Shown piece by piece: positions 29,009 through 37,461 of a stretch of DNA of 64,000 nucleotides. The translations under genes were made by a program, and so were the position numbers. Origin of the DNA: an uncultured Oscillibacter sp. (GTDB lineage Bacteria; Bacillota; Clostridia; Oscillospirales; Oscillospiraceae); the NCBI GenBank assembly GCA_900770295.1, contig CAAGJQ010000083.1:1-64000 (forward strand), in the 5' to 3' direction. Every line of letters begins with the position of its first letter. Position 1 is the first letter of the stretch. Below the pieces are notes generated by a model, which ran no database searches, was not told the origin of the DNA, and saw only the letters and a program-made list of their open reading frames with translations.

Positions 29009-29184
29009 GCGGAACTGAGGAGCTAGTCGCCGATACCAACAGGGGCCCCCGCGGCAAATCAGCGCAGCGTTTGCCGTGGGGAGAGGAGAAAACCGCACGA
29101 CAGGAAAAGGCACGTCGGCGCAAGACGGCGGGCCGTTCCGAAAGGGCGGTTTTTGACGAGTGGCAGGCGGAGCTGGAGACGCTG
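28978..29184 (+). repeat. Duplicated nadE 3' end flanking a hairpin-rich insert
   Basis: A 25-base sequence beginning GTGGCAGGCGGAGCTGG occurs at 28978-29002 (inside nadE) and again at 29160-29184, with weaker similarity continuing beyond each copy. The spacing of 182 is not a multiple of three. Between them lies an imperfect palindrome (CCCCCGCGGCAAA ... TTTGCCGTGGGG, 29046-29080). The layout suggests insertion or duplication of a repeat element at the end of nadE. Confidence 0.7.
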
Positions 29185-29234
29185 AATTGACAGAAACCGG
29201 TGAGCTGGCCGGCTATATAGCGAGAACCGACAAA

Positions 29235-29263
29235 GAGGGGAGCTGCTGTCAGCAGCTCCCCTC
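29235..29263. terminator. Convergent terminator hairpin
   Basis: GAGGGGAGCTGCT / AGCAGCTCCCCTC with a 3-base loop, between convergent nadE and the next leftward gene, overlapping the latter's last codons. Confidence 0.65.
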
Positions 29264-29698
29264 TTCCATTCCGTCCAGCAGCTCCTGGACATCCTTTTCC
29301 AGCAGCCCCCACATGGTGTCCTTATAACGGGTCACATCGATCGCCTCGGCCCGCTGGCGGATCAGCGGCCACAGCGCCCTTTTATAGGGCACCACGTCCC
29401 GCAGGGCGATCAGGGCCTGCCGCACCGCCGTGGGCTTTTCATCCTCCAGGATGGACAATGCATCCTCCATGTACCGGTCCAGGACATTCTCCGTGTCCCA
29501 ACGCGCCTGCTTGCAGAGCAGGCGGAAGCCCCGGACCCGGACGGCATATGCTCCGCTTTTCACCATGTCCGCGAAACGGGCGGTATCAGGGTAGAGCGCG
29601 TCGGATTCCTCCGAGAGGCGCTCCAGCTCCCGGAGAACGGCAAAGGCCTGCCGGGTGTCCTTTCCCAGAAGCAGGGGCAGCATCAGTTCCACGTCCAT
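29249..29698 (-). CDS. HEAT-repeat-like helical protein
   Basis: A 149-residue, mainly helical soluble protein. It shows a repeat-like pattern (for example QAFAVLRELERLSEES and RQALIALRDVVPYKRALWPLIRQRA) reminiscent of small HEAT-like proteins from Clostridia that databases sometimes label SufBD-like. No catalytic motif is visible. It lies 15 bases downstream of the acetyltransferase-like gene on the same strand, with AAAGGAGGC upstream of the start. Function unknown. Confidence 0.7.
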   Translation of the reverse strand: MDVELMLPLLLGKDTRQAFAVLRELERLSEESDALYPDTARFADMVKSGAYAVRVRGFRLLCKQARWDTENVLDRYMEDALSILEDEKPTAVRQALIALRDVVPYKRALWPLIRQRAEAIDVTRYKDTMWGLLEKDVQELLDGMEEGSC

Positions 29699-29713
29699 AG
29701 GGGCGCCTCCTTT

Positions 29714-30334
29714 TCAGAGCTCCGCCATGAGGCGGCACAATTCTTCATAAAACTTCCCGATATGGACGCCATCTGTGAAGCGGTGGTTCAGCTCCAGGGA
29801 GATGTGGAGCTTTTTCCTGCCGTTCTCCTCGGTGTATCTGCCCCAGGCCACCCGGGGAACTGTGTCATTGGGGTCAAAATCCCGCTCATTGGTCAGAGCG
29901 GTCAGCTCCACCCAGGGAAGGCAAGAAAAGTAGATCAGATCCCCGGTCTCAGAGGACTGGTCCAGAAACGTGGTCTGGGCCAGACTTTTTTCCCGGGCGG
30001 TCCGGCAGAAAGCCCTGATATCGCCATCACAGGGCATGGTAACAATGTGGAAAGTTTCCGAACCGGGTTTCAGGTCTGTAAAGCTGGGCACGCGCCGGTC
30101 CAGCAGAAGCAGCCTTCCGTTGTCCAGCATGTACCGGAAGGCCTCCACGTGGTTGATGGCCCTGGTGCACAGATATACCAGCGCGTAGTAGAAGGAAAGG
30201 CGGTTATCCTTTGTGAAACGATAAAGATCCGTCACATCCACCGCAAAGGTGACGCTGTAAAAGGGATTGGACAAATGGGAAAAGAAGTCGGAAATCTCCT
30301 TCCGATCCCAGTCCGACCAGCTGACCTCACGCAT
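29714..30334 (-). CDS. Chloramphenicol-acetyltransferase-like protein
   Basis: A 206-residue member of the CAT-like fold family, which transfers acetyl groups from acetyl-CoA to small molecules. The N-terminus has the FYSVTFAVDVT pattern and the C-terminal active-site segment reads NHRFTDGVHIGKFYEEL. The usual motif is HHxxxDG with the second His catalytic; here the first His is Asn but the catalytic one and DG are kept. Shorter and divergent relative to true CAT, so it need not confer chloramphenicol resistance. Confidence 0.8.
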   Translation of the reverse strand: MREVSWSDWDRKEISDFFSHLSNPFYSVTFAVDVTDLYRFTKDNRLSFYYALVYLCTRAINHVEAFRYMLDNGRLLLLDRRVPSFTDLKPGSETFHIVTMPCDGDIRAFCRTAREKSLAQTTFLDQSSETGDLIYFSCLPWVELTALTNERDFDPNDTVPRVAWGRYTEENGRKKLHISLELNHRFTDGVHIGKFYEELCRLMAEL

Positions 30335-30478
30335 CGTGTACTGCCTCCGTTTTTCTTGATGGGTCCAGTATATCGGAAACGGGAAAAACCGGCAAGGGCT
30401 GGCGGCAGGTTCAAAAATAAAAGACTTGCAGAATAAACACCAGGGCTTTCGCCCTGGCGCTTATTTCACATATCATAT

Positions 30479-32398
30479 TCACTTTCTGAACTCGTCCACA
30501 CGGAGGCACCGGGTGGCGTTGAGAATGGCGATGAAGGCCACGCCCACATCGGCGAACACGGCTTCCCACATGGTGGCCATGCCAAAGGCACCCAGCAGCA
30601 GCACAGCCAGCTTCACGCCCAGAGCAAACCAGATATTCTGGTTCACGATGCGCAGCGTCTTCCGGGAGATCCGCATGGCGGTGGCGATCTTGGAGGGCTT
30701 GTCGTCCATCAGGACGATGTCGGCGGCCTCAATGGCGGCGTCGGAGCCCAGCGCGCCCATGGCGATGCCGATGTCCGCACGGGTCAGGACGGGAGCATCG
30801 TTGATGCCGTCTCCCACGAAAGCCAGCTTGGCTCCCTGGCTCTTCCCGGCCAGAAGCCGCTCCGTCAGCTCCACCTTGTCTGCCGGCAGAAGCTCCGCGT
30901 GGTACTCGTCCACGCCCAGCTCAGCGGCCACGCTTTTGGCAACGGCCTCGGCGTCGCCGGTGAGCATGACGGTCTTTTTCACACCGCTGGCCTTCAGGTC
31001 CGCAATGGCGGCCTTGGCGTCTTCCTTGGGCAGGTCGGAGATGACGATGTGTCCTGCATAGAAGCCATCCACCGTCACGTGGACGATGGTGCCCGGCAGC
31101 TCACAGGGCAGCCAGTTGACGTTCTGACGCTCCATCAGGCGGCTGTTGCCCACGCACACGGTCTTGCCATCCACCTTGGCGCAGACACCATGACCGGCGA
31201 TTTCCTCCACGTCCGCCACCCGGCCGGCGTCCAGCCCGGACTGGCAGGCGGCCTTCAGGGACAGGGAGATGGGGTGGTCGGACCAGTGCTCCGCCAGAGC
31301 GGCGTACTCCAGGAGCTGCTCCTCCGTAAAGCCCGCCTCCGGGTGGATGGCGGTGACGGTAAAGGTGCCCTTCGTCAGGGTGCCGGTCTTGTCGAAGACC
31401 ACGGTCTCCGTTTTCGCCAGAGCCTCCAGATAGTTGCTGCCCTTGACCAGGATGCCGCACTTGCTGGCGCCTCCGATGCCGCCGAAGAAGCTCAGGGGCA
31501 CGGAAATGACCAGGGCACAAGGGCAGGAGATGACCAGGAAGATCAGCGCCCGGTGGAGCCACTCCGTCCAGACGGTTCCCGCCAGGAAGCCGGGCTGGCT
31601 GGCGGCCGGGATCAGAGCCAGGGCAATGGTGGGCAGCAGGAACAGCGCCGTGGCGGCGAGAACGACGCAGGGGGTGTAGTACCGGGCGAACCGGGTGATA
31701 AAGTTCTCACTGGTGGATTTCTTCTCGCTGGCGTTTTCCACCAGATCCAGGATCTTGGAGACCGTGGACTCCTCACAGGGCTTGGTGACCTTCACCCGCA
31801 GCACACCGGACTGGTTCACACAGCCGCTGATGACCGCGTCGCCGGGCACCACGTCCCGGGGCACGGACTCGCCGGTGAGGGCGGCGGTGTCCAGGGCGGA
31901 GCTGCCCTCCACCACTATGCCGTCCAGCGGTACCCGCTCGCCGGGCTTCACCACGATAACAGACCCTACGGCGACGTCCTCAGGGTCCACTTCTTCAATC
32001 TTGCCGTTCTCCCCCTCCAGATTGGCCACGTCAGGGCGAATGTCCATCAGCGAGGCGATGGACTGGCGGGACTTGCCCACGGCGTAGTCCTGGAACAGCT
32101 CGCCGATCTGGTAGAACAGCATGACGAACACGGCCTCGGCGTACTCAGCGGTGGCGAAGGCGCCCACAGTGGCCAGAGCCATCAGGAAGTTCTCGTCGAA
32201 CACCTGACCGTTTTTGATGTTGCGGACGGCCCGGTACAGTACGTCCCAGCCAATGACGGCGTAGGGCGCCAGATAGCACACGGCGGTCAGCAGACCATTC
32301 TCCGGCAGGATCTCCATGGCGCACAGCACCTTGACGATCACCAGCAGCACTGAGGCGATGACAATGCGCCGGACCATTTTTTTCTGTTTTTTACTCAT
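30479..32398 (-). CDS. Heavy-metal P1B-type ATPase (Zn/Cd/Pb class)
   Basis: Metal-exporting P-type ATPase of 639 residues. It has the transmembrane metal site SCPCALVIS, the phosphorylation motif DKTGTLTKG, the TGD loop (MLTGDAEAVAKS) and GDGINDAPVL, with about eight transmembrane segments. It lacks the N-terminal HMA domain common in such pumps; a separate HMA protein is encoded upstream in the same operon. The CPC motif and the CadC-like regulator favour Zn2+/Cd2+/Pb2+ as substrates rather than Cu+. GGGAGGG precedes the ATG. Confidence 0.93.
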   Translation of the reverse strand: MSKKQKKMVRRIVIASVLLVIVKVLCAMEILPENGLLTAVCYLAPYAVIGWDVLYRAVRNIKNGQVFDENFLMALATVGAFATAEYAEAVFVMLFYQIGELFQDYAVGKSRQSIASLMDIRPDVANLEGENGKIEEVDPEDVAVGSVIVVKPGERVPLDGIVVEGSSALDTAALTGESVPRDVVPGDAVISGCVNQSGVLRVKVTKPCEESTVSKILDLVENASEKKSTSENFITRFARYYTPCVVLAATALFLLPTIALALIPAASQPGFLAGTVWTEWLHRALIFLVISCPCALVISVPLSFFGGIGGASKCGILVKGSNYLEALAKTETVVFDKTGTLTKGTFTVTAIHPEAGFTEEQLLEYAALAEHWSDHPISLSLKAACQSGLDAGRVADVEEIAGHGVCAKVDGKTVCVGNSRLMERQNVNWLPCELPGTIVHVTVDGFYAGHIVISDLPKEDAKAAIADLKASGVKKTVMLTGDAEAVAKSVAAELGVDEYHAELLPADKVELTERLLAGKSQGAKLAFVGDGINDAPVLTRADIGIAMGALGSDAAIEAADIVLMDDKPSKIATAMRISRKTLRIVNQNIWFALGVKLAVLLLGAFGMATMWEAVFADVGVAFIAILNATRCLRVDEFRK

Positions 32399-32402
32399 GA
32401 TT

Positions 32403-33032
32403 TCATCCCTCCCGGGTGTTTGTTTTTCGCAGCACCGCCAGCCCCACGGGCATCCGCCCGGGAACGATGGCCAGCTCCGCGGGAGGCAGGCCCAGGCCCT
32501 GGAAAAAGGCCCGGTAGCTCTGCCGGGTGAAAGAGTGTCGCTGCCGGAAGCCCAGAAGGCGGTACAGGGCCACCAGCGCGTTCATCAGCGGTCCGGCCTC
32601 CCCCATCAAAAAAGTGGGCAGGAGCAGGACGCCGCCGGGGGCCGTCACCCGCCACAGCTCCGTCACGGCGTCCTCCGGGCGGTCCAGAAGATGCAGCACG
32701 TTGGCGGCGCAGACGGCGCCGTAGGCCCCATCCCTCTCCGGCAGATGAAACAGATCCCGCTGCTGGAATTCAATGTTGACAAGGCCACGTCCGGCGGCCT
32801 TTTGCCGAGCCCGGTCCAGCATGGGCAGAGACAGGTCCGTGCACACGACCCGGCGGACAAAAGGCGCGGCGGCCAGGGAAATCTCCCCGGTGCCCGCCGC
32901 GCACTCCAGAAAATCCGTATCCTCCGGGAGACGGCGGACCACCTGGCTGACCATGCCCCGGACAGCCCGGCCATTGGTCCGCTCCGCCAGGTCGTACAGG
33001 CCCGCAAACCTGTCCCAAAAGGTCCGGCTCAT
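32403..33032 (-). CDS. Class I SAM-dependent methyltransferase
   Basis: A 209-residue methyltransferase with motif I LECAAGTGEISLAA (about 42-55), DLSLPMLDRARQKA (motif II region) and the NVLHLLDRPEDAVTELWRVTAPGG segment typical of the UbiE/Methyltransf_11 group. The substrate is unknown. It sits between the HMA protein (3-base gap) and the ATPase (4-base gap) in the metal operon, so it is co-transcribed with them. No obvious ribosome binding site, consistent with translational coupling. A link to metal or metalloid modification is possible but unsupported. Confidence 0.85.
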   Translation of the reverse strand: MSRTFWDRFAGLYDLAERTNGRAVRGMVSQVVRRLPEDTDFLECAAGTGEISLAAAPFVRRVVCTDLSLPMLDRARQKAAGRGLVNIEFQQRDLFHLPERDGAYGAVCAANVLHLLDRPEDAVTELWRVTAPGGVLLLPTFLMGEAGPLMNALVALYRLLGFRQRHSFTRQSYRAFFQGLGLPPAELAIVPGRMPVGLAVLRKTNTREG

Positions 33033-33035
33033 ATT

Positions 33036-33251
33036 TTACAGATACAGCTCGCAGTCCGGCTCCACCTTTTTGGCCACGGCCACGACTTCCTTCAAAATAT
33101 CATCAAAGCGGGCATCATCGGCGTCCAGAACCAGTTTCTGAGCCATAAAGTTGACAGAGGCATCGTTGACGCCGTCAATTTTCTTCACAGCGGCCTCCAC
33201 CTTTGCGGCGCAGTTGGCGCAGTCGACCTCAAACTTGTAACGCTTTTTCAT
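33036..33251 (-). CDS. Free-standing HMA-domain metal-binding protein
   Basis: A 71-residue heavy-metal-associated domain with the metal site DCANCAAKVE (the CxxC pair) near the N-terminus and the betaalphabetabetaalphabeta-like pattern of the family (FEVDCANC...VNDASVNFMAQKLVLDA). It probably delivers metal to, or regulates, the P-type ATPase encoded downstream, which has no such domain of its own. GGGAGGAATT precedes the ATG. Confidence 0.9.
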   Translation of the reverse strand: MKKRYKFEVDCANCAAKVEAAVKKIDGVNDASVNFMAQKLVLDADDARFDDILKEVVAVAKKVEPDCELYL

Positions 33252-33284
33252 GTTGAATTCCTCCCAATTTTATCAAAATGTGGA

Positions 33285-33647
33285 TTATTCTTTCACATGC
33301 TCAATGCCCTGGTCGATGATGGTCTTGACATGATCATCTGCCAGAGAGTAAAAGACGGTTTTGCCGTCCCGGCGGGACTTCACCAGACGGGCGTTTTTCA
33401 GGGCCCGCAGCTGGTGGGAAATCGCGGACTGGGTCATGCCCAGCAGCTGGGCGATGTCACATACGCACATCTCCGCCTCAAACAGGACGTACAGGATGCG
33501 GATGCGGGTGGAATCGCCAAAAATGCGGAACAATTCCGACAGGTCGTAGAGGGTGTCCTCGTCCGGCATCTCCTGGCGCACCTTTTTCACCACGTCCTCA
33601 TGCGTGCAGATGAAATCGCAGCACTCCACGTTGTAGCGGTCCTCCAT
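33285..33647 (-). CDS. ArsR/SmtB-family metal-sensing repressor (CadC-like)
   Basis: A 120-residue winged-helix repressor. N-terminal CCDFICTHEDV provides cysteines for an alpha3N-type site together with the EMCVCD motif at the start of the sensor helix; the C-terminal DDHVKTIIDQGIEH matches an alpha5-type zinc site. The DNA-recognition helix is MTQSAISHQLRALKNA. In the CadC family metal binding releases DNA and switches on the exporter. It is the first gene of the operon; its promoter overlaps a TGAAC-based operator. Confidence 0.93.
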   Translation of the reverse strand: MEDRYNVECCDFICTHEDVVKKVRQEMPDEDTLYDLSELFRIFGDSTRIRILYVLFEAEMCVCDIAQLLGMTQSAISHQLRALKNARLVKSRRDGKTVFYSLADDHVKTIIDQGIEHVKE

Positions 33648-33665
33648 GGTCCGTCTCCTTTCACT

Positions 33666-33722
33666 TGAACGATTGAACGACTGTTCATACGTTCAGTATA
33701 CACGGAGACAGATATTTGTCAA
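33666..33722 (-). promoter_or_regulatory. Metal operon promoter and ArsR operator
   Basis: Minus-strand TTGACA (33717-33722) and TATACT (33695-33700), spacing 16. The 30-bp stretch 33666-33695 is a near-palindrome built of four TGAAC/GTTCA half-sites and overlaps the -10 box and start region. This matches the usual SmtB/CadC operator design, so repression by the adjacent regulator is likely. Confidence 0.85.
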
Positions 33723-33799
33723 CCCCCTGTTTTAAAAAATGTGGAAAAATCACGGTGGCCGTGGTACACTGGTGCCAACTCGACAAAAGGAGAACGACG

Positions 33800-34228
33800 A
33801 TGAACGAATTGGAGATGAAAACCAGGGAGCGTGTGCAGGCGAATGCCTTTATGCTCCATAACCATATTGAACTGGAATCCGTGGAGCAGGACCGCGCGGT
33901 ATTCCGGCTGACCATCCGGCCGGAGAGCAAGAACCCCTATGGGATGGTCCACGGCGGCGCCATCTACACCTTGGCAGACAATGCCACCGGCGCGGCGGCT
34001 CACACCGACGGTCGGTTTTATGTGACGCAGACCAGTTCTCTCCACTTTCTGCGAAATCAGTCACAGGGCACAGTCCGGGCGGAGGCCCATGTCCGGCACC
34101 GGGGCCATTCCACAGTTTTGACGGCGGTGGACATCACCGGCGATGACGGCAGACTGATTGCCACCGGAGAATTCACATTTTTCTGCGTGGACAAGGGCCT
34201 CATGGACGGGAAGGTAAAACAGGAATAA
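33800..34228 (+). CDS. Hotdog-fold thioesterase (PaaI-like)
   Basis: A 142-residue single-domain hotdog protein of the PaaI/acyl-CoA thioesterase group. It shows the family pattern NPYGMVHGGAIYTLADNATGAAA, with the HGG segment and the later TSSLHFLR; the active-site acid of PaaI-like enzymes lies in the ADNATG segment. Substrate unknown. ATG 33800 is chosen because AAAGGAG lies 8 bases upstream; the longer frame would run back into the divergent metal promoter. A bidirectional terminator follows. Confidence 0.88.
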   Translation: MNELEMKTRERVQANAFMLHNHIELESVEQDRAVFRLTIRPESKNPYGMVHGGAIYTLADNATGAAAHTDGRFYVTQTSSLHFLRNQSQGTVRAEAHVRHRGHSTVLTAVDITGDDGRLIATGEFTFFCVDKGLMDGKVKQE

Positions 34229-34232
34229 AAAA

Positions 34233-34263
34233 CACGCGGATGATGCCATCCGCGTGCTTTTTT
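34233..34263. terminator. Bidirectional terminator
   Basis: CACGCGGAT / ATCCGCGTG stem flanked by A-run and T-run between convergent thioesterase and kinase genes. Confidence 0.9.
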
Positions 34264-36589
34264 ATTCTCTGTCCGCCAGGGGAAACACCACCACGGCGGT
34301 AAACAGGTCCGCCACCGTCTCCACATGGAATGCGCCGCCGCAGGCCTCGGTGAAGGATTTGGCGATGGAGAGGCCCAGACCGCTGCCGCCGTCGGTGCGG
34401 CTCTCGTCGCCCCGGACGAACCGGGCGGTGAAGTCCACGCCCTCAGGCAGCTCGTCCCGGGAGGTGTTCCGCAGGGACGCCGTGGCCGTCCCCTCCCCTG
34501 TTTTCAGCGTCAGGTATACCCGGCTGCCGGGCAGGGCGTATTGCAGGGCGTTGTCGATGAGGTTCTGGAACACCCGGTACAGCCGCTTGCCGTCCGCCAC
34601 GATTTCCACCGGCGTCTCCGGCAGGTCCACCCGGAAGATCAGGCCGCTTTGCCGGATGGGGTCGTCCAGGTCCGCCAGGGTCTGCCGCAGGAGCTTGGCG
34701 AAGTCCAGCCGCTCCGGATGGACCGGAAGCTGGCCGGCGGCGGCCTTGCTGACCTCAAACACGTCCTGGACCATGGTCGCCAGGCGGTGGGCCTTCTCGT
34801 CGATGATGCGGGCGTAGTCCGCCGCCGCGCCCTCCAGGGGCTCCTGCCGCAGCAGCTCCGCGTAGGAGAGCACGGAGGTCAGGGGCGTTTTCAGGTCGTG
34901 GGACACGTTGGAGATTAGCTCCACCTTCATCCGCTCACTGCGGGTCCGCTCCTCCAGCGCGCGGTTCAATCCTGCCTGGATGTCGTTCAGGGCCTCCGCC
35001 GTCTGCCGCAGGTCCGCGTCAGCGGGCAGCTCCAGCGGCGTGGACAGGTCCCCGGAGCGGATGGCCTCCACTTGGTCGGCCAGGAGGCCGATGTCGTGGG
35101 CCAGGGCGCAGTCCCGCCGGCCCCACAGAACATGGAGCAGAATCAACAGCGCCAGTTCGGCGATGATGGCAAGCAGCACGAATCTTCCATCGTAGTAGAA
35201 GCTGGTCGTCCATATCGTGGCGAGAAGGATGATCAGCAAAAGCGCCAGAGGGCGTAGGATAGTCTGACGGCTCAGCCGCTTCTGAATAGGCCGCGTCAAA
35301 TCCCTGGCCCGCAGGGCCCGGATCGCACCGGCCAGCACCCGGCCCAGTTTGCGGAGCAGGCTCTTTCGGCTTTTTTTCGGATTGTACCGGTGGTCGTTCC
35401 GGATGAGCCACACCGCCCACCAGAGACACAGCAGCGCCCCGGTATTTTCCAGACACGCCGCCAGAGACCAGCCCACATAGTCCAGCACTTCCATGGAAAA
35501 AAGACCATACAGCCGGACCTGACGATGCCACAGAGTGTCAAACATGGATGCCATCCCGGGCAGCAACAGGGCGCACAGGGGCACCGCCACCGCCAGGAAC
35601 CGGACCTCTGTCCATACGTGGACGGTCCAGGAGGCGATTTTTTTGTCCGCCGCCTGCCGCTCCCTCCGCAGACAGAACCACAGCGCAAGACACAGCACGC
35701 CCGCCCCCAGCAGGGCGGCCTGGGTCAGCCAGAACGTCCGGCTCTCCTGGAAGCTCCGGTACGCCCGGTACATCCGGCTGGTCTGGACGCCCCAGCTGGT
35801 GTTGTAATACTGGACAGGCGTCTCCCGGACGGCGATATAGACCTTGACGCTGCTGACGTTGTCCCCCGCCGGGAAGTTGTCGTAGCCGGGGACGAACCAG
35901 TCGGAATCCCCGTCATAGACGCCGTCGCCGTAGACGTCCAGTTCTTCGCCGTCTTTCCAGATGGAGACTTTGCTGTCCTGAAAGACCAGCAGAAAGTTGT
36001 AGCCCTCCGGCAGCGTTGACCGGATCAGCTGGGAGCCGCTGTTGCTGAATTTGTAAGAATAGCCGTTTCCTGTGATGCGGTAGAGGACGTTGCTATCATC
36101 CTGATACTCTGCGTCCGGGTGCTCCAGGAGATACTTCCACGTCTCTTCTTCCAGCGGAGTTTCCGCAACGGGCGCCGTCGCCGTCACCGTCCTGTCCCAG
36201 TCCGTGGCAATCGCCGTTCCCTCCGCCGTCTCATACCACTCGCTGTACCAGTCCAGGTCCTCCCCGGCCCCCAGCTCCAGAAACTCCCGGAGATAGTCGG
36301 AGACCACCTGCCGGAAGACCGCTGTCTCCTGCCAATCTTCCGCCAGCAGGTCCCCGGCGTCCCGCTGACAGGCCCACCGGCCCAGGGCGGCCCCCAGACT
36401 GCCCAGCACCAGGCACAGCCCCAGGAAGAAGGCCAGAAAGGCCAGCATGGCCCTGATCTGCCCCTTCCGCCCCGTGTACGGGCGGAACACCTCCGCCTCC
36501 TCTGCCCGGTCCGCGCCTCCCTGGGCGGCCACGAAATACTCCAGTTCTTCGCCCGGGTCCTTACCCGTGCTGTTCCATTTTGTATCCAA
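34262..36589 (-). CDS. Sensor histidine kinase with large extracellular domain
   Basis: Large (775-residue) sensor kinase. After a short cytosolic N-terminus come a transmembrane helix (about 47-69), an extracellular domain (about 70-285), further hydrophobic segments (about 285-475), a HAMP-like linker, the His box NVSHDLKTPLTSVLSYAELL (about 556-575) and an ATPase domain with NLIDNALQY and GSGLGLSIAK. The likely start is TTG overlapping the end of the response regulator by 29 bases, preceded by AAGGTGG; GTG 57 bases further in is an alternative. The signal is unknown; the domain structure resembles kinases for envelope-stress or antibiotic sensing. Confidence 0.88.
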   Translation of the reverse strand: MDTKWNSTGKDPGEELEYFVAAQGGADRAEEAEVFRPYTGRKGQIRAMLAFLAFFLGLCLVLGSLGAALGRWACQRDAGDLLAEDWQETAVFRQVVSDYLREFLELGAGEDLDWYSEWYETAEGTAIATDWDRTVTATAPVAETPLEEETWKYLLEHPDAEYQDDSNVLYRITGNGYSYKFSNSGSQLIRSTLPEGYNFLLVFQDSKVSIWKDGEELDVYGDGVYDGDSDWFVPGYDNFPAGDNVSSVKVYIAVRETPVQYYNTSWGVQTSRMYRAYRSFQESRTFWLTQAALLGAGVLCLALWFCLRRERQAADKKIASWTVHVWTEVRFLAVAVPLCALLLPGMASMFDTLWHRQVRLYGLFSMEVLDYVGWSLAACLENTGALLCLWWAVWLIRNDHRYNPKKSRKSLLRKLGRVLAGAIRALRARDLTRPIQKRLSRQTILRPLALLLIILLATIWTTSFYYDGRFVLLAIIAELALLILLHVLWGRRDCALAHDIGLLADQVEAIRSGDLSTPLELPADADLRQTAEALNDIQAGLNRALEERTRSERMKVELISNVSHDLKTPLTSVLSYAELLRQEPLEGAAADYARIIDEKAHRLATMVQDVFEVSKAAAGQLPVHPERLDFAKLLRQTLADLDDPIRQSGLIFRVDLPETPVEIVADGKRLYRVFQNLIDNALQYALPGSRVYLTLKTGEGTATASLRNTSRDELPEGVDFTARFVRGDESRTDGGSGLGLSIAKSFTEACGGAFHVETVADLFTAVVVFPLADRE

Positions 36590-37262
36590 TGCCCCACACC
36601 ACCTTGATATAGTCTGGCTCCCTGGGATTCAGCTCGATTTTCTCCCGGATGCGGCGGATATGGACCATCACCGTGTTCTCACAGGAGAAGGCCTCCTCGT
36701 TCCACACCCGGCGGTAGATCTCCTCCGCCGGAAAGACCCGGCCGGGGTTCCGGATCAGCAGGTCCACGATTTTTGTCTCCGTGGGCGTCAGCTTCACCAC
36801 GTCCCCGTCCGCCCGGAGCTCCAGACTGTCCGGGTCGTAGGTCAGCCGCCCGTTGACGATGATCCTCCCCCGCCCCTCGGCGTGGATGTCCCCCAGAGAC
36901 GTATACCGCCGCAACTGGCTCCGGACCCGGGCCGCCAACTCCTGGGGGTTGTAGGGCTTGGTGATATAGTCGTCGGCCCCCATGGAAAGCCCCAGGATCT
37001 TGTCCGTGTCCTCGCTCTTGGCCGACAGGACGATGATGGGCAGGTTCCGCTTCTCCCGGATACGGATGAGGGCGGACAGGCCGTCCAGCCTGGGCATCAT
37101 CACGTCGATGAGGATGAGCCGCACCGCCGGGTCCAGGGCGTGGTCCAGGGCCTCCATGCCATTGTAGGCCCGGAGGACGCGGTAGCCCTCCCGCTCCAGA
37201 GTGATGGTGATGGCGCCCACGATCTCGGGGTCGTCGTCCACGACCAGGATAGTCTCGTTCAT
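36561..37262 (-). CDS. OmpR-family response regulator
   Basis: A 233-residue regulator: receiver domain with acidic pocket (VVDDD), phospho-acceptor Asp in LILIDVMMPRLDG, the Lys of TKPYNP, then a C-terminal winged helix (TPTETKIVDLLIRNPGRVF ... VMVHIRRIREKI). It pairs with the large kinase encoded immediately downstream and overlapping it. Closest in pattern to VanR/PhoP-like regulators. The target genes are not known. Confidence 0.93.
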   Translation of the reverse strand: MNETILVVDDDPEIVGAITITLEREGYRVLRAYNGMEALDHALDPAVRLILIDVMMPRLDGLSALIRIREKRNLPIIVLSAKSEDTDKILGLSMGADDYITKPYNPQELAARVRSQLRRYTSLGDIHAEGRGRIIVNGRLTYDPDSLELRADGDVVKLTPTETKIVDLLIRNPGRVFPAEEIYRRVWNEEAFSCENTVMVHIRRIREKIELNPREPDYIKVVWGIGYKMEQHG

Positions 37263-37400
37263 GCTGTTTCCCTCCTTGAGCTGGTACCAGGATAGCGGAA
37301 AATTCTTACGGCGTCCCGGATGGAATTCTTACGGATTTCTTACGATTGGACAGCACGTCCACGGTGCCGCCCGATATGCTGATTTTACCGCAAATCAGAG

Positions 37401-37429
37401 GAGCGGCCAACCCCTCGGGCTGACCGCTC
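37401..37429 (-). terminator. Hairpin between two two-component operons
   Basis: GAGCGGCCAACCCC pairs with GGGCTGACCGCTC with a short loop. It lies just downstream of the second kinase gene; there is no strong T-run. The rest of 37263-37400 holds the upstream region of the first regulator. Confidence 0.5.
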
Positions 37430-37461
37430 CGTCTGCTTTCGTCATTTGGCAGATGCCGCCT

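Noticed and set aside
30146..30160. Second parS-like site (CCTCCACGTGGTTG)
   Set aside because: The central CCACGTGG is present but both outer arms mismatch the consensus.
29714..30334. Calling this gene a chloramphenicol-resistance gene
   Set aside because: The fold matches but the active-site motif is altered and the sequence is divergent, so resistance is not supported.
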